A stretch of 64,000 nt of DNA from positions 4,047,501-4,111,500 of the forward strand of contig NC_084892.1 of NCBI RefSeq assembly GCF_958979055.1, given 5' to 3'. Below are positions 1-12,399 of this stretch, in pieces. Below the pieces are notes generated by a model that saw only the letters and a list, made by a program, of their open reading frames with translations, did no database searches and was not told the origin of the DNA. Source of the DNA: Alnus glutinosa. Its lineage: Eukaryota; Streptophyta; Magnoliopsida; Fagales; Betulaceae. The position numbers were made by a program, and so were the translations under genes. How positions within the stretch are numbered: the first letter of the stretch is position 1; every line of letters starts with the position of its first letter.

Positions 1-200
1 AAACTAATCCTTGGCCCAATGTCTGATGCCACTTCAGGCATTGGGCCTTAAATCGCAGGTAGATAGTCAGAAGCCCGAAGACCCCCCCTACACAACTTGG
101 GTGGCTGGCCCCAAGAGAAAGTTTGCACTTAAAAAGTTTCGAACTCGTGACCTCATGAGTATCACACCCTAGAAGCTCCAAGCCTTAACCACTAGGCCAA
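1..200 (-). mobile_element. tRNA-derived SINE (reverse orientation)
   Basis: Read on the minus strand the stretch begins near 200 with a pol III A-box-like GGCCTAGTGGTTAAGGC, followed about 45 bases on by a B-box-like GGTCACGAGTTCGAAAC. That spacing is typical of tRNA-derived plant SINE heads. The body runs out of the window at base 1, so the tail and target-site duplication cannot be seen. The family was not identified. Confidence 0.7.
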
Positions 201-2343
201 AAATTATATATAATAATAATAATAATGATGAAATTGACATTATTAAAATTATAATCTCTTTGCATCGTATTAGAATCTTCTTAATTTCAATTGAAATAAA
301 GAGGGACCATTTTTATGGTTTAGAGTCATGTTTATATATATAATATAGGGTAAATATATTGTCACGACGCCACGTATTGAAATTTTTAAATGACATGACG
401 CTATATATATACATATGTGATTAGATTTAACAAAATAAAATCTAAAACGTAAAATTGAAGAAAATTCCAATAAAGTCTCAAACAAGCCTTTAGGCAATAG
501 TTTTCAAAATTCTTAACCAAGAAAGGAGCTAAAAGCTCTTACGAGCAGGGTCCGGAGTCAAAAAATAAATTGCTCGTAAGGCCAATAGGTTAATTTTTTT
601 TTTTACCTCAACTTTTTTTTTTTCTTTTAGAATTAAGAGAATGGTCATAGCCTATACCGACCCCATATTTTTTAACGAACGCATCAAACATATTGAGTTG
701 AATTACCCTATCGTTTGGGACAAAATTCAGCAATACACTTACCAACTAGCTGTCTGAAGGCTAGAATAAAAGATTTAATTCTTTTACCAGCCAAATTTTT
801 TGTTTTTGTTTTTTTTTTGTTTTTTTGTTTTTTTGTTTTTTTGTTTTTTTGTTTTTTTTAAGTTTTTAATCACACGTTCCTTGACGTACCAAAGAGCTTC
901 TAATAAGGAGAAGTAACTTGTGGTGCTGTTTCCATTATCCATCATATCTCCAATTGTCACTGTTAACTGTTTCAACTAAACAGACACAAGCTGACAAGCA
1001 CATGCCTGCTCTGCCATCACACAATGATATGACTTAACTAATGAAAGAACTAAAAAAAAAAAATTGAATAAATAAATAAAATAAAGAGAAACGATTTTAT
1101 GAATTATATTAAATTTTACATATGTAATGATATATTTATTAAAATATCATTTAAAATTGTTAAATAATAACAGTTTACAACCCATTAAATTTAATAAATC
1201 AAATTTATAGATAATTGCACCACTGATATTTGAGGTTTGTCTAAATTACGAATAATTTTTTGTAATACTATAATTACAAATCATTCCTTGAACCTGTTTT
1301 CTGTTCACCAAATAATCAAAGTCCGTTAGTAAATTACAATATAAATGATATTTAGAGGTTGTCTCACTATTTATATGACGTGGCAAACTAACGTATTCTA
1401 TTAATTTGGTGGACGAAAAATGAGTTTAAGAAGTGATTCTTAATTATAGTTTACCAAAAGGATCTTCCATTAACTTTTTGTATCACAAGGAGTGATCTAT
1501 AATTTAGGTTACCAGTAGTGCACTTATCCCTACAATTTAAATCATAAAACGGAATTAAAAGGAAGAGAATCGTATTCTCTTTATGATTCCTCTTTCTATT
1601 GTTTAGATTAGAAAACATGATTTCTCTTTCTATTGTTTAGATTGTTTTTCTAATATTACTATTTAGGACAGCAAGTTGAGAAAAACTAAATGCAATTAGC
1701 AGTTTCTCTAATTTTTGGGTTTGAATATAAATTAAGATTGTACTTAAGATTTCTGGATTAATATTAAAGGATTTAAAACACAATTACTAGAATAAATTGC
1801 CAAGTGTAACGTATGGAAAGAAAAAAAAAATGGGAGAAATCTCCGCGCCTTAATTATCACGCAAAATCTTTTAATTCCATTAAGGAATCCTTTATTAGCC
1901 ATATTAGGTACTACAGTCAGGCGCACCATGCGTGTGCAGAGCACGGAATCGGTTGGGCCCATGCGCTGTGCGCAACGGTCATATCTTGGGTGGATAGCTC
2001 TTATCCTCTCGACCTTTTGATTTTTGAGGATTACACGTGTATTAATCTGAGTGAGCAACTAAAAGTCAGACAGTTAAGTGATTCGCCCAATAACAAAACA
2101 ACGAATCAATACGTTGAATGACAGCAACGCACCAAATACCAATTCCTAGGCATCATCATCATCATCACCAAGAACCGGAAAAAAAGTGCAACCACCACTA
2201 ACTTTTTATATGTACGGAAACTCAATATGATTAAAAAATTAACAATAATAATGTTAAGAAAAAAAAATGAAAGAATAACAATAACAGGGAAAAGGAAAAT
2301 CAAAGGCTCGATCAAAAAGAAAGAAGATCCGCCGGAAGATTGA
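201..2343. other. Intergenic DNA left of the NHL cluster
   Basis: AT-rich sequence with homopurine/homopyrimidine runs and one recognisable MITE (listed separately at 1210-1530). The stretch 1850-2110 is of normal complexity and open in both directions, but I see no conserved protein motif and do not call a gene. The last ~240 bases are the presumed 3' untranslated side of the first NHL gene. Confidence 0.5.
1210..1530. mobile_element. MITE, family C (GATAATTGCAC ends)
   Basis: The ends are imperfect inverted repeats: GATAATTGCACCACTG on the left, and GTGCACTTATCC on the right (reverse complement GGATAAGTGCAC). The interior matches the copy at 37164-38155 over most of its length, including a shared block around GTCTCACTATTTA and GACGTGGCAAACT. 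A third, disrupted relative flanks the large element at 33840-35431. No coding capacity. No clear target-site duplication seen. Confidence 0.6.
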
Positions 2344-2970
2344 TCAGAAATCGAAGCTGCACTTGGTAGACTGAAACGTTGCAGGTGATGATGTGCCATT
2401 AGACTTGAGAGGAACGTTTAAGTCGCACTTGATCTTGGGCTTGAAGTGGCCGACCTTGAACCAACCGACCTTGAACCTGATGCGAAGATTTAGCCTGAGA
2501 GTAATAGCAAAAATCCCGTCGGCCTTATCCGAATCGAAGTTGGAGACCTCGCTGGTGCCCAGCGGGACCAATTGCTGCCCTTTGAAGACGGGGCTGAGAA
2601 CAGACGTGTTCTTGTGCCCCTGGAAAAACGGTGCCGGAGTCTCGGTGTCGAACCGCTGGCCCTGGTAGTAAGCGTTGGCCTCGATGCTGTCGTAGTAGAT
2701 GCCGATGCGCCTGTTGGGGTTCCTGACGGAGATGTTGAGGGCAAGGTTGTAGTGGAGCGTGTTGTCGCTGGTGGAGAAGTTGAACTGGGTGAGCGAGGCG
2801 TCGGTGACGTGGAACTTGACCTCGTTGGGGCGGAAGATGAGCCAGAAGACGAAGCCCACCAAGGCCACGATGACGAGCAGCGTGAAGAGGATTTGGAAGA
2901 TTAGGCTTAGAATGCAACTGAAGAGGCACCCACAGAGGCAGCTGCAACAGCCGCAACCACCTTTCGCCAT
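2344..2970 (-). CDS. NDR1/HIN1-like protein, NHL3/NHL10 (YLS9) type
   Basis: Single-exon gene for a 208-residue LEA-2 protein. In order: a short Cys-rich head (GCGCCSCLCGCLFSC, residues 5-19), one membrane segment (about 20-46), then the extracytoplasmic LEA-2 domain with VKFHVTDASLTQF (51-63), RNPNRRIGIYYD (83-94) and FFQGHKNTSVLSP (115-127). These match the NHL3/NHL10 subfamily, whose members act at the plasma membrane in defence and senescence responses. Start: I prefer the ATG at 2970 (MAKGG). An in-frame ATG at 3039 would add 23 residues unlike the family. Either way the usual ~30-residue N-terminal tail (LNGA-YGP type) is absent. Potential N-glycosylation sites include NFS, NTS and NGT. 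First of six same-strand NHL genes. Confidence 0.92.
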   Translation of the reverse strand: MAKGGCGCCSCLCGCLFSCILSLIFQILFTLLVIVALVGFVFWLIFRPNEVKFHVTDASLTQFNFSTSDNTLHYNLALNISVRNPNRRIGIYYDSIEANAYYQGQRFDTETPAPFFQGHKNTSVLSPVFKGQQLVPLGTSEVSNFDSDKADGIFAITLRLNLRIRFKVGWFKVGHFKPKIKCDLNVPLKSNGTSSPATFQSTKCSFDF

Positions 2971-3086
2971 GCCTGACGGTCTTTCAGAGATAGAAAATTG
3001 CTTGCCTTTTCTCACTTGTGAGGAAAGAGCAAAAACCAATCGCCGATCTACGCTGTAATGTGGAAAACAGGAGGAGAAGAAGTGTG

Positions 3087-3094
3087 TATATATA
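3087..3094 (-). promoter_or_regulatory. TATA box of the NHL3-type gene
   Basis: TATATATA about 117 bases upstream of the preferred ATG on the minus strand. A start site about 30 bases downstream would put both candidate ATGs in the transcript. A W-box-like TTGACT core lies further upstream at 3305-3310. Inferred from motif and spacing only. Confidence 0.5.
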
Positions 3095-3560
3095 AAGGGT
3101 TAGAGGAATATACGTTACGGCTTAGGATTAGAGGTAAGCCGCGTTGTGTGTGTGTTTTAATTTAATTTAATTTCAAGAAGACAACCGGAGAAGGATTCAG
3201 GCACTACCGCGTGAGATTTGTTATTGTGTGTGTGTGTGTGTGTGTCCATGTGAACCTGTCCTAGATATTGCCCGGTAACTACTTCCTAATAGCCAATGGA
3301 ACAATTGACTTTTTATTATGATCGTTTGGTTAACTAGCTACTTCGATAATATCTCGGTTGATTTTATCAGAAAAATGCCCAAAATACAAATTCACCAGGT
3401 TGATTCCACCATAAACGCATGTCATTTGTCATTCCAGCTAAGATTCTGAAAATAATAAAAAAAATATATATATGTGAATAAATTATTTCACGCCAGCGTG
3501 TCAACATTGTGTCATAAACAGCAAAAATAACTCTTTATGAATGGAACGAGATATTTATGA

Positions 3561-3796
3561 GCCTGTTTGGTAACCTATTCTAATATTTTCAATTTTCATT
3601 TCATTTTTTTTTAAAATATCAAATCAAAAATATTTTAATTTTTTTATATTTTTTACATCATATCAATAATTTTTTATTACTATTCAAATAAAAAAATTTA
3701 CTACAAAATAAATATTTTTACTTTTTTATAAAATATTTTTAAATTTTATATCATATCAATCATTTCATACTATTATCATCAAACGATGAATAAGCC
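3561..3796. mobile_element. AT-rich MITE, family E
   Basis: Left end GCCTGTTTGGTAACC; right end reads GGCTTATTCATCGTTTG on the opposite strand. The interior, with repeated AAATCAAAAATATTTTAATT and TTTTATATCATATCAATCA, is closely matched by the copy near 61745-61985. No coding capacity, probably a hAT- or PIF-type MITE. Confidence 0.55.
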
Positions 3797-5861
3797 AATA
3801 AGGAACCAAGCCATATTTTTAAACTACAATATGTAAATAAAATTCAACACCAGGAGTCATGGCCCTAACTCGGTAACTCCCTCAGTTCAGCCTGATAAGG
3901 GGCAGAACTATATGCTCTCAAGTTTTCTCCATTTTCTTCTTTTATTTTTTTTTAATTTTTTAATGGTACAAATAGAATACTGCCAAAAAAAAAAAAAAAA
4001 AAGGGTATATATGGCCATTGTGCCTTTATTTGTAGACTTTTTTTTTTTTTTTTAGATATGTTATTTGCACAAGTCTTACACAACAATACTGATGTGTACA
4101 GTATTTTTTTAAAAAAAAAAAAAAAAAAAATCAACCATTGAATATTTAGAACTCAAGTGTAGAAAAACAAATCCGATGGTTGATCATAAAAAAAAAAATT
4201 AGTAAAATTGTGTAAAAACTGTACAAGAATCATTACTCAAATGAAAAATGCTAGACACATCAATATTGTTGTGCAGCTATCATATCTCCGCTTTATTTAC
4301 CTTTCCTTCGTGTGTATTGTGTTTATTTACTTTTAGATGCACTATTTTTCCGTTGGAACATTTTTTTTGTTCTTTCCTTTTTCAGGTGGTCGGTCTATAA
4401 TATTGCTCGAAGGGAAATTAGTATATTACCATAATGTATTTTGAGATTTTGGTAAATCATTTCTTAGGCTTTTAATTTTTTGTAATTCACTCTCACAATT
4501 CTCTCGAATGACAATCGAATTCTTCTATATTATATTCCATTATAATTTTCATAGATATATATATATATATATATATAACTTCAATTATACGCCAGGCAGA
4601 CAAGTTGAAAAGAAAATTACGAAAAAATAGGCACACGAAAAGTCTTTTTTTTAAAAAATAATTAAAAAAAAAATCCTTTGTGCATACCCACATAATACCA
4701 AGTGGCCAAAAGTTCCTGACTAACTTTAACGTCATCCATAAAATTAGCTTGATTTCCGTAGAAGATGTATTGTTTACACTTTACACCTTACAGCAACCGT
4801 CCTAATCATGAGAAAAAATAAAATCTTTGGTCCATGTTTCAAGCATATGTTTCCATATCAATTTAATAAATTTATTTAGAAGAATTTATTTTTTCGATCC
4901 AATTTTTTTTTTTTTTAAAAAATAATTGTCATTGTTGATGGTTGATTACTTGAATGGTGGAAAAAGGAAACTTAGTGGATTGAACTTTTGACACAAAGAG
5001 AATGAGATCAGCAACATGGTTATTGATATGAGCCTAGCCCAACCTGATGCAACTAGAAAAAGGTTGCAAGGCCCAAGAAAATTAAAAGGTTTAATTTCTA
5101 ATCGGTCAGCATTCGCCAAATCTGCCAAATGGGCTTTCGCGGCTCCCGCAAATATCACTTGCAACTTGCAAGATTATGGATCGCTTGGTTTGTGGAATGA
5201 GTATTTCACTACCGGCTTCCTTTGTAGCTGAATGGGTGGTCGGCTAGCCACAAATGTAATGTAGGTTAATTTGTTTTTTATTTTAAAAAAAATATTAAAA
5301 ATAAAAAATTGAGAGAATATAGAAAATAATGAGTGATTTATTATTATTTTTTTCTTCTAAAAAATGTAGTCTATTCATAAAGGAATAGTTATTCCTCATT
5401 TTTTATCGGAATAGTATTCTTCTTCGTAAGAGAATAGGAATAATTATTCTAAGAAATAGATCCCTATCGAACAAAGTAATGACTATTTCATAAGAATGGT
5501 CATTCCATTCCATATGTCTATTCTGCAAGCCAAACAAGACCTTAGTAAACGAGACATTTTAGCATTCACACCCTGATAGCCAAGACATTTGCTGAAACAA
5601 ATTTCCTTGATGTTGCCCAAACCAAGGGAACACCAAGAGTGCTACCTTAGACTATTGCTTCCTTTAATGTTATTTTAATATCAAAAGTCTTTTTATTTTC
5701 AATTTTTCATCTAGCATTTATTTAAAAGAAAGTTTAAATGGTATAGTCGATAGAGAAATGATAAGAGAAGCTATTGTGAAGTTTATTTGAATATGGAAAC
5801 AAAAAGTAATTTGGTTCCAAGATTTAAGGAATATATAAAGGAAGCTTGTGCTAGTGCTCTG

Positions 5862-6059
5862 GAGTAATAATTAATGCTAAAAGTCTCTCATGTGTCACTT
5901 TTGTTAGTTTTGTGTCCATAAAAAAATGATGTGGCTTTTAAAATTACCATTGAGCTTGTGATTAATCACTATTGAATTTTGATCAAATGAAGATTTTAAG
6001 AGTCACCTCATTTTTAGAAAGACACAAGAGTGACACATGATGGACTTTTAAAATTACTC
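5862..6059. mobile_element. MULE-type MITE, family A
   Basis: Starts GAGTAAT and ends ATTACTC, with flanking 9-base direct repeats AGTGCTCTG and AGTGCTCTA (8 of 9 identical), the duplication length of Mutator-like elements. The interior GATGTGGCTTTTAAAAT-ACCATTG is shared with copies at 30475 and 57830. Confidence 0.75.
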
Positions 6060-6839
6060 AGTGCTCTAAGATGTATGTGCTTGAAAAAATTGGTAGTTAA
6101 AATAAAAACAAAAGTAATTTTTTTTAGCTAAAATGTTAAAAATGAAACGATGTGGCTGGGCTTGGGCTGGGAACACACGGAAAGGAATCTGTAAGATGTC
6201 CAGGCCCAGCTACCGCCTTGATTTTGGTTCGGACAGTCCGGATCCGGTCAATCGACAATAATTATCGTTTTGGTTAATCTCTCTGGTCGTGAAAACATTT
6301 TCTACGTGAATTATTGGACGGTGAAAAGGAAATGCCACTCACGGCCATTAAAGAAAAAGAGGTGTGATCGACTTAAAATAAAATAAAAGTGAAAATGACA
6401 TATCAACTAAAAATCGACCCATTTGGTTTGCCATAATCCTAAAGGTTCTTAATTTTGAAATTTCCTCGTGCTAAGAGATTGGTGCATGTGTTTTTTTGCC
6501 ATGAAACAACCTCTAGGATACATAGGATACTGGTTGACTGGTTCCATTTGCTAAAAATTCTATTTTCTGCCTTTTCTTTCTCTTTTAGAAAAAAAATATT
6601 AACAAATAACTTAAACACAAAACACTTTCAAAAGACACAAAAGCAGTTTTCACTTTTATGTAAGATGAAAACATTTTTTTTCAAACGAAAAACAAGAACA
6701 GCCTCCAAAATATATTAACAGACGGAGACACTATTTCTTGCGTGTGTGTTTGTCTTAGTCTAGATTGAAAATTGTCACCAAATGAAGGTCAATGGGTGAT
6801 ATGCCTGTCTATCTTGTTTTAAACAGGAACACAAAAAAA

Positions 6840-6975
6840 ATAGTATTAAGAATCCTACATTGTCAAGGTATATCTAAGTTATGGGCTTTATAAACTTTGA
6901 GCTAATCTCTTATCTGAAGGTGTCTTTTGTGAAAGAGTAAGGCTCAATAAACTTTATCATGATATCAGAGCTTCA
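6840..6975 (+). mobile_element. Possible LTR-retroelement fossil (primer-site end)
   Basis: ATGATATCAGAGC at about 6958-6970 resembles the TGGTATCAGAGC primer-binding site used by many plant LTR elements. The ~120 bases before it look like an LTR end with a TTTATAAA box. No coding region or second LTR was seen. Short, old fragment; low confidence. Confidence 0.25.
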
Positions 6976-9171
6976 GGGCATTGGACAATGTTGGATCTTC
7001 TCTCCCGTTGTATTAAATAGGACAATTGTTTTATAAGAAACAAAAGAAAAAAGAAAAAAAAAAGGTTGGAATAAATTTCTCAAATCTAGTCTATTAAGTT
7101 TGCATGGATCAAAAAATTCATTTGATTTTCACATGCATTTTTTAATTCTCACATATTTTTACATGGCAATTTATTCTTATTTTCTCTAACACAATTGGGT
7201 TAGAATTTTTTGTTCAAAAGAATAATATGTTATATGGTGAGAAGTTCATTGGATTATAATTTCTATCGTGGTAGGACATTGCATCTTCATAATGGCTAGG
7301 GCCGCCTAGGTGACTGAAAATGCAAAAACCCACTTGTTTGCCGTGGTAGGAGCATGCAGGATAGGACAATATTGTTTCCCTCAAATTTAAACCAAGTTTA
7401 TTAAATTGCCGTCCTCCTTAAAACATGTAATATTTATATGTATTTTTAATAAGATTTACAAAGCATGTGACATTTGTCCTTAGAGCACGAATTCGACGTG
7501 CTCGTGTGAGAAATCACGTGCTATAAAAATATAAATGATCAATTTAATTGAGTGGATTCCGCGAATTTCAACAGAAAATTTTGTTTTCTATTTATATAAA
7601 TATCTTGGAACGCCAAAATAAAGAGTTCATGCATGGCACTTCACTGACCGGTACACCGACACTCAACCTAGCTTTATAAGCCATTGCTTGATCATTATCC
7701 TTCAAAGCAGAAATAAAAATAATAATAATAATGTTCAAAATTATACTTTTATCCCGCTTTGTTGACCTTACACTGCCAATCTACCCTACCCAATAATACA
7801 AAATTAATGTGATTGGCCTATGTGTGACGGCCATTTTGGCATGAACCCCTACCTTGGCTTTCAGAAATAGTGCACATCCCATGCTTGGGTGTTGGGTGGA
7901 TGAAATATATGACTAACTTTAAGAGAGAGATTCTCTTTTCCCTTTCCCCGTATAAAAATAAAAATGAAAGGGAGATAAGGATCATCGTTTAAACACGTAA
8001 TGGAAAAGTCCCTTTCTAACAAGCTATTATTATTTAGGTAGGGCAGGTGAGCCGGGAGTGAAAAGGACCACCACCACCACCAGTACCAAGCCCACGCGGC
8101 AGATAAACCCACCCCAAACACGCCTAAACTAAACTCCCGATAATTCAACACTTCCGACCACTCTTACTACTTTCGTAGAATGAGTGAATTTCTTCCAAGC
8201 AAAATTTGGTAGTCTAGTTAGGGTGCGTTTGTTAATGTATTTTAACTGGGTTTTTTTTTTTTTTGAAAAAATATTTCAATGTAATATAAATGGAAAAAAA
8301 AAATGATGAATTATTTGTTAATCTATTTACAGAAAACAAAAGGTGTTTCTTGAATGGCCACCCATGCATGCACCACAGCCTTTCAACATGGGCAACCCAG
8401 AGATGAACCGTTTCGTCCTATTCAATATATATATAACTCTAGTGATGTGTTTTCTTCATTTTTTTTTTTTTTCTGTGGTCGTGGCTAATTTTAGGGACTT
8501 TTAAAATCCACGACAATACCAATAATTAATTTGAAAACAGAAATCAAATAGAAAAATGATATTTTGTTTATTTAATTTAGTTCATTAAACTGACATTTGT
8601 CATTATAATTACTCTCAAATATTGCATTTTTAATAAAATTAACACATTACGTGCATTCTCACATGCATCTAATAGAGTGTATCATTTATTAAATGTGAGA
8701 ATTAGTGATGTCAATTAAATACTCGATCCAATTTTAAAGAAAATTTTGTCCTTTAAATAAATAAATGAAAAAGGCAACTTAAGTGAACAACGAGGAAGCA
8801 ATAATAGGAAAATGAAGGAAAATGACAGCACAACCGCCGAAGAGACGCTCATTTCATATCTATTAAAGACACTTCACATTTATATAATGAATACAACTTG
8901 TCACCGATTGTAATTTTGCTATTTGTCTCATATATATATAATTTTTTTTTTTTTTTTTATTCTCATTTTCTCAGCTTATTCTTTAGCAAAATGTACAATT
9001 CAGGCACTTAATCCGACGTATACCGAAAGAAGACAGAGATAGAATTAAACACAGAATTAAAAAGTTTAAAAAAAAAAAAAAGTGGAAAAATAAGCACGAA
9101 ACTAACGGCAGAGACTGAGAGAGAGAGAGAGATCAACGATACTCAACGGCCGGGCCCGGGCGGAACCATGT

Positions 9172-9801
9172 TCATACGTTAACACTGCAACTCGTCACCA
9201 GCTGGTACTTAATGGCGTTATTGCCGACTATAACACCGGTGGTCCTGGTGCCAAAGGTTATGTACGCGGGACACCTCACGTAGAGATGGTATCGGCCGGA
9301 GATAAAGGTCCCGACTTTCCATCTGACCCGTCCGTCGATCCTGATCGTGAGCTGCACGGCCCCACTGGCCTGGTCCTGGCCGAGCGCGACTGAGTTGTAG
9401 GGGGCGACGGGCACTTCGTTGCCGTAGATGAAGGGGGACCAGACGTTGATCTCCTTGTGGCCCTGGTAGGTGGGGGGGATGGCGGTGCGGAGGGTGATCT
9501 GCTGGCTGTGATAGGAGGCGTAGACGTCGAGCCTGTCGTAGTAGATGCCGATCTTGTCGTTGGGGTTTCGGGCGGAGAGGGTCACCTGGAAGTTGGAGGT
9601 GAGGAGGTTCGGTGTGGAGAGGTTGAAGGCGTAGACGGTGGCGTCTTGGAGGATGAACCTGGGCTTGTTGGGTTGGAGGATGGCCCAGACAAGGAGCACC
9701 ACCACCAGAACGATGAAGGCGAGGACAAGTATTGCAGCGCACAGCCGCCTGAAGAACCTTCGCCGCTTTTGCCCGTGGCTGCCGCAGTCCTTGGCCGACA
9801 T
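9172..9801 (-). CDS. NHL1: NDR1/HIN1-like protein 1 (NHL1) type, tandem copy 1
   Basis: Single-exon gene, 209 residues. A basic cytosolic head (QKRRRFFRR, 11-19) precedes one membrane segment (about 21-42), then QPNKPRFILQDATVYAFNL and the LEA-2 domain with RNPNDKIGIYYDR (78-90), LRTAIPPTYQGHKE (104-117), NVWSPFIYG (119-127) and a terminal CSVNV. Length and motifs agree closely with Arabidopsis NHL1 as I recall it. Likely a plasma-membrane protein with a mostly extracellular C-terminus; in the family these proteins are tied to defence and stress. Its neighbour at 12400-13029 is colinear without gaps, about 59% identical overall and 67% after residue 50 by my hand count. Coding DNA is strikingly GC-rich beside its flanks. 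Start chosen at the only ATG giving the family N-terminus. Confidence 0.95.
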   Translation of the reverse strand: MSAKDCGSHGQKRRRFFRRLCAAILVLAFIVLVVVLLVWAILQPNKPRFILQDATVYAFNLSTPNLLTSNFQVTLSARNPNDKIGIYYDRLDVYASYHSQQITLRTAIPPTYQGHKEINVWSPFIYGNEVPVAPYNSVALGQDQASGAVQLTIRIDGRVRWKVGTFISGRYHLYVRCPAYITFGTRTTGVIVGNNAIKYQLVTSCSVNV

Positions 9802-9939
9802 GTTGCTAGTGATAGCAGTGAGAGGAAAGAGGTTTGGTAGGTTGACTAGAGGTAGAGGAAGAGGAAGGGAGGGATGGGACCTCCTCCTATGCTTTTGTGA
9901 GAAGAGAGTGCCGTGCGACGAACGCCTTGCGTTCGTGTG

Positions 9940-9947
9940 TTTAAATA
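9940..9947 (-). promoter_or_regulatory. TATA-like box of NHL1-type copy 1
   Basis: TATTTAAA on the minus strand about 140 bases before the ATG. The same distance upstream of copy 2 is a TATATATA run, and both boxes are followed downstream by the shared AACGCCTTG, so the core promoter was part of the duplication. A TTGACT core lies at 9842-9847. Confidence 0.45.
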
Positions 9948-12084
9948 AAGCTTTGGCTAGCTGTTTGGGTTTTGAAGAAAGATGAAGATATGGGCACCAC
10001 TTCTACATGTATGGTGTAGAAAAATATGGTATCTATTCATGATTCATGATACTACTCACTGTATCATGATAACATATTTACTATATATGTAACAATATAC
10101 ATCATTAAATTTATAAATTTTAAACAATAAAATAAATTATCTACATTTCACTCGAATCAGTGAAAATTGTACCCTTTTTTTTTTTTTTTTTCTTTTTCTT
10201 TTTGTTGAAGTTGCATAAAGTGCGTAGTTTAACAGATATGATGGTGTAATATAAATTTATGGGATGATAATAGTAAGTGGATTAAAGAAATGGTACTATA
10301 AAATTCCGTTCAAATGAGACTTTCAGTGCCATTGGAGGTTAAACATTATCATATTAGACGGGTTTAACATCGGTAATACGTGGAGAACCTAAAGAGCAGT
10401 TTTACATAATGCGATTACGTATGTACGTCCTTTCTTTGTTTTTCACCTCCGCTTGGATTAGGTAATTAATATGGCTGCCATTAGTTAAAGCAGTTATTGA
10501 AAAAAAGTATAACTCTCTATTTTAATTAATGTTTTTTTTATACTTTCTCGAATAAATTCTTTATTCTAACTTTTTTTTTTTTAAAATATTATTTTGTGTG
10601 GAAGATAGTGAAAGAAAGAGGGAGAGAGAGTGTACAATAGAAGGAAATGAAAAGAGATAAAACAATAAAAAATTGTTTGTAGTATAAATGGGGAATAAAC
10701 TCTTTTATTTACTATTTACACTAAAAGAAAAAGTTATATTCGATCTGTTTATAAACTATTTTATTTATTCTGTTGAAAATACTCTTAATTGAATTCGGAT
10801 CCAACAATTTTTAATTTTTTAGGCCAAAAATAAATAAATTTCATAAAAACGTTCAAATTATTAACAACACGTAGGTGAGGAGAATCTTTGTCACGGTACA
10901 AGTAGATCGAGCCACACTAGCAGCAAAGAGTTTGTACGCAATCCATAAATTGATAAATTCGTAGGTCTGAACGCAGTACATAAATTTTATTGGAAGTTTC
11001 AAGTCTGTAAAGCAAGAAAATGCAGTAATGGATGACAAGTGGGATCGGAGTTATGGCCGGCGTCGTCAATTTTGTCGTGAAAATGAAAATGAAAATAAAT
11101 TAAATTAAATGTGTGGGAAGCTTCCCTTCTGTACGTCAATCAAAACTTAGGAAGATAAAAAGGCAAAAAGTTCCCACTGTTCCTTTTTCATGTGTGCGCT
11201 CAAACTAACAGTGTTCAGTCACCGTTGGATGTGGATCTCAGGGAATGCCCTAGCGACACGTTTAACGGCCTCGTGGGCCCACTTATCATGACAGAGAGAA
11301 AAAGGCCACAGCACAGCCGACCGACTTTTCCCATGGTTTCCAGAATATTCATACGCCCACCCACTAAAGCCTAAAATGAATGAATGATATTTTTTTTTTT
11401 TTGAAAGGGAATGAATGATAATTGGGTGATAATGATAAATTTAACCGCAAAATTTAACAAATCCCAATAACTTTATGTAAATAATCCGATTATATATGAT
11501 AATTGAATCCAAAATAAAAATAAAAATCGCACTTCTCATTAAATTCTGTGAAGGCTGTAATTAATTACCAATTCAACCAACGCCCATATGCCAAGTTGGC
11601 ATTTACGTAAGGTGATGACTTCATAAGGTGACGTACTTTTTTTTTCTTTTTCATTTTCTTTTTAAATAATGTTAAATATTCTAATCTAGAAAAAAAACTT
11701 TTTCTTCAAAAATTGCAGTGATTGCTTATTTTCTTCATTTATCCTATGGTAAATTGCTTTTTTTTTTCTTTTTTTTTTTTTCTCTACTGGAAATTGAATT
11801 TTTATTTCGTGTGTTTGTTTCTTTGATCGCACATGTCAAATTTCACTACAACAAGCAAAGTTTTCTCTAGAAATCTACAAGATTAGGAATAATTAATTGG
11901 CAGATCGAGTAAAACTTAAACTACCGACAAACCCATAACTTTAGGTTCACGCTATTTCTATACTCTTAAACGTAATCATGACAGGCAACTGGAGTGAACA
12001 GCTAGCCAATATAAAACTACGCAAACGCAACTTGTCGACGATTGTTGTATTTTTCTGTTCATTTTCTCGATTTGCTGTTTAGTG

Positions 12085-12126
<42 letters not shown>

Positions 12127-12399
12127 CTCACATTTGAAATACATAAAAAATTAAAAAAAAAATTAAAAAAAAAAATTACTTTCCTAAAACCCAAAATAAA
12201 AAAGCGCTTTTTCAAAACTATTATCCAAGGTACGAAGCAGACAGGTATTTAATTGAACACAGACAAATATTTATAAACAAAAAAGGAAAAAAAGAGGGAA
12301 GCATAATAAACAAGAAACTAACCCTTTCAAAAAAAAAAAAGAAAAGAAACTAACGGCGTTAAATAGAGAGATGGAGAATGCTCAATGGCCCCACCACGT
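9948..12399. other. Spacer between the NHL1-type tandem genes
   Basis: Contains the upstream region of copy 1 and the 3' flank of copy 2. The 3' flanks of the two genes share ACTAACGGC and a GAGA-rich stretch just after the stop. A run of 40 A residues lies at 12085-12124. No other gene seen. Confidence 0.5.
10981..11375. repeat. Duplicated far-upstream block, copy 1
   Basis: This segment 1.2-1.6 kb upstream of the copy 1 ATG is homologous, in the same order, to 14415-15000 upstream of copy 2. Shared islands include TTTTATTGGAAGTT, TGGATGA-AA-TGG, CACCGTTGGATGT, GGGCCCACTTA and CTAAAGCCT. It shows that the tandem duplication unit extended far beyond the coding region; the islands may be conserved regulatory DNA. 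Confidence 0.65.

Larger units (their letters stand above)
3797..9171. other. Intergenic DNA between the NHL3-type and NHL1-type genes
   Basis: About 5.4 kb of AT-rich DNA with long A and T runs, AT microsatellite at 4554-4575, and MITE debris: a family A copy (listed), a family D fragment near 6583-6720, and another family D-like end at 8219-8240 (GGGTGCGTTTGTTAATG). I see no credible gene; the open frames lack protein motifs. Confidence 0.5.

Noticed and set aside
2572-3058. Plus-strand open frames over the NHL3-type gene
   Set aside because: They are antisense to a well-conserved LEA-2 coding region and exist because of its GC-rich codons; they have no motif.
9457-9985. Long plus-strand frames across the NHL1-type gene
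   Set aside because: Antisense of conserved coding sequence, with low-complexity Gly/Val/Glu composition.
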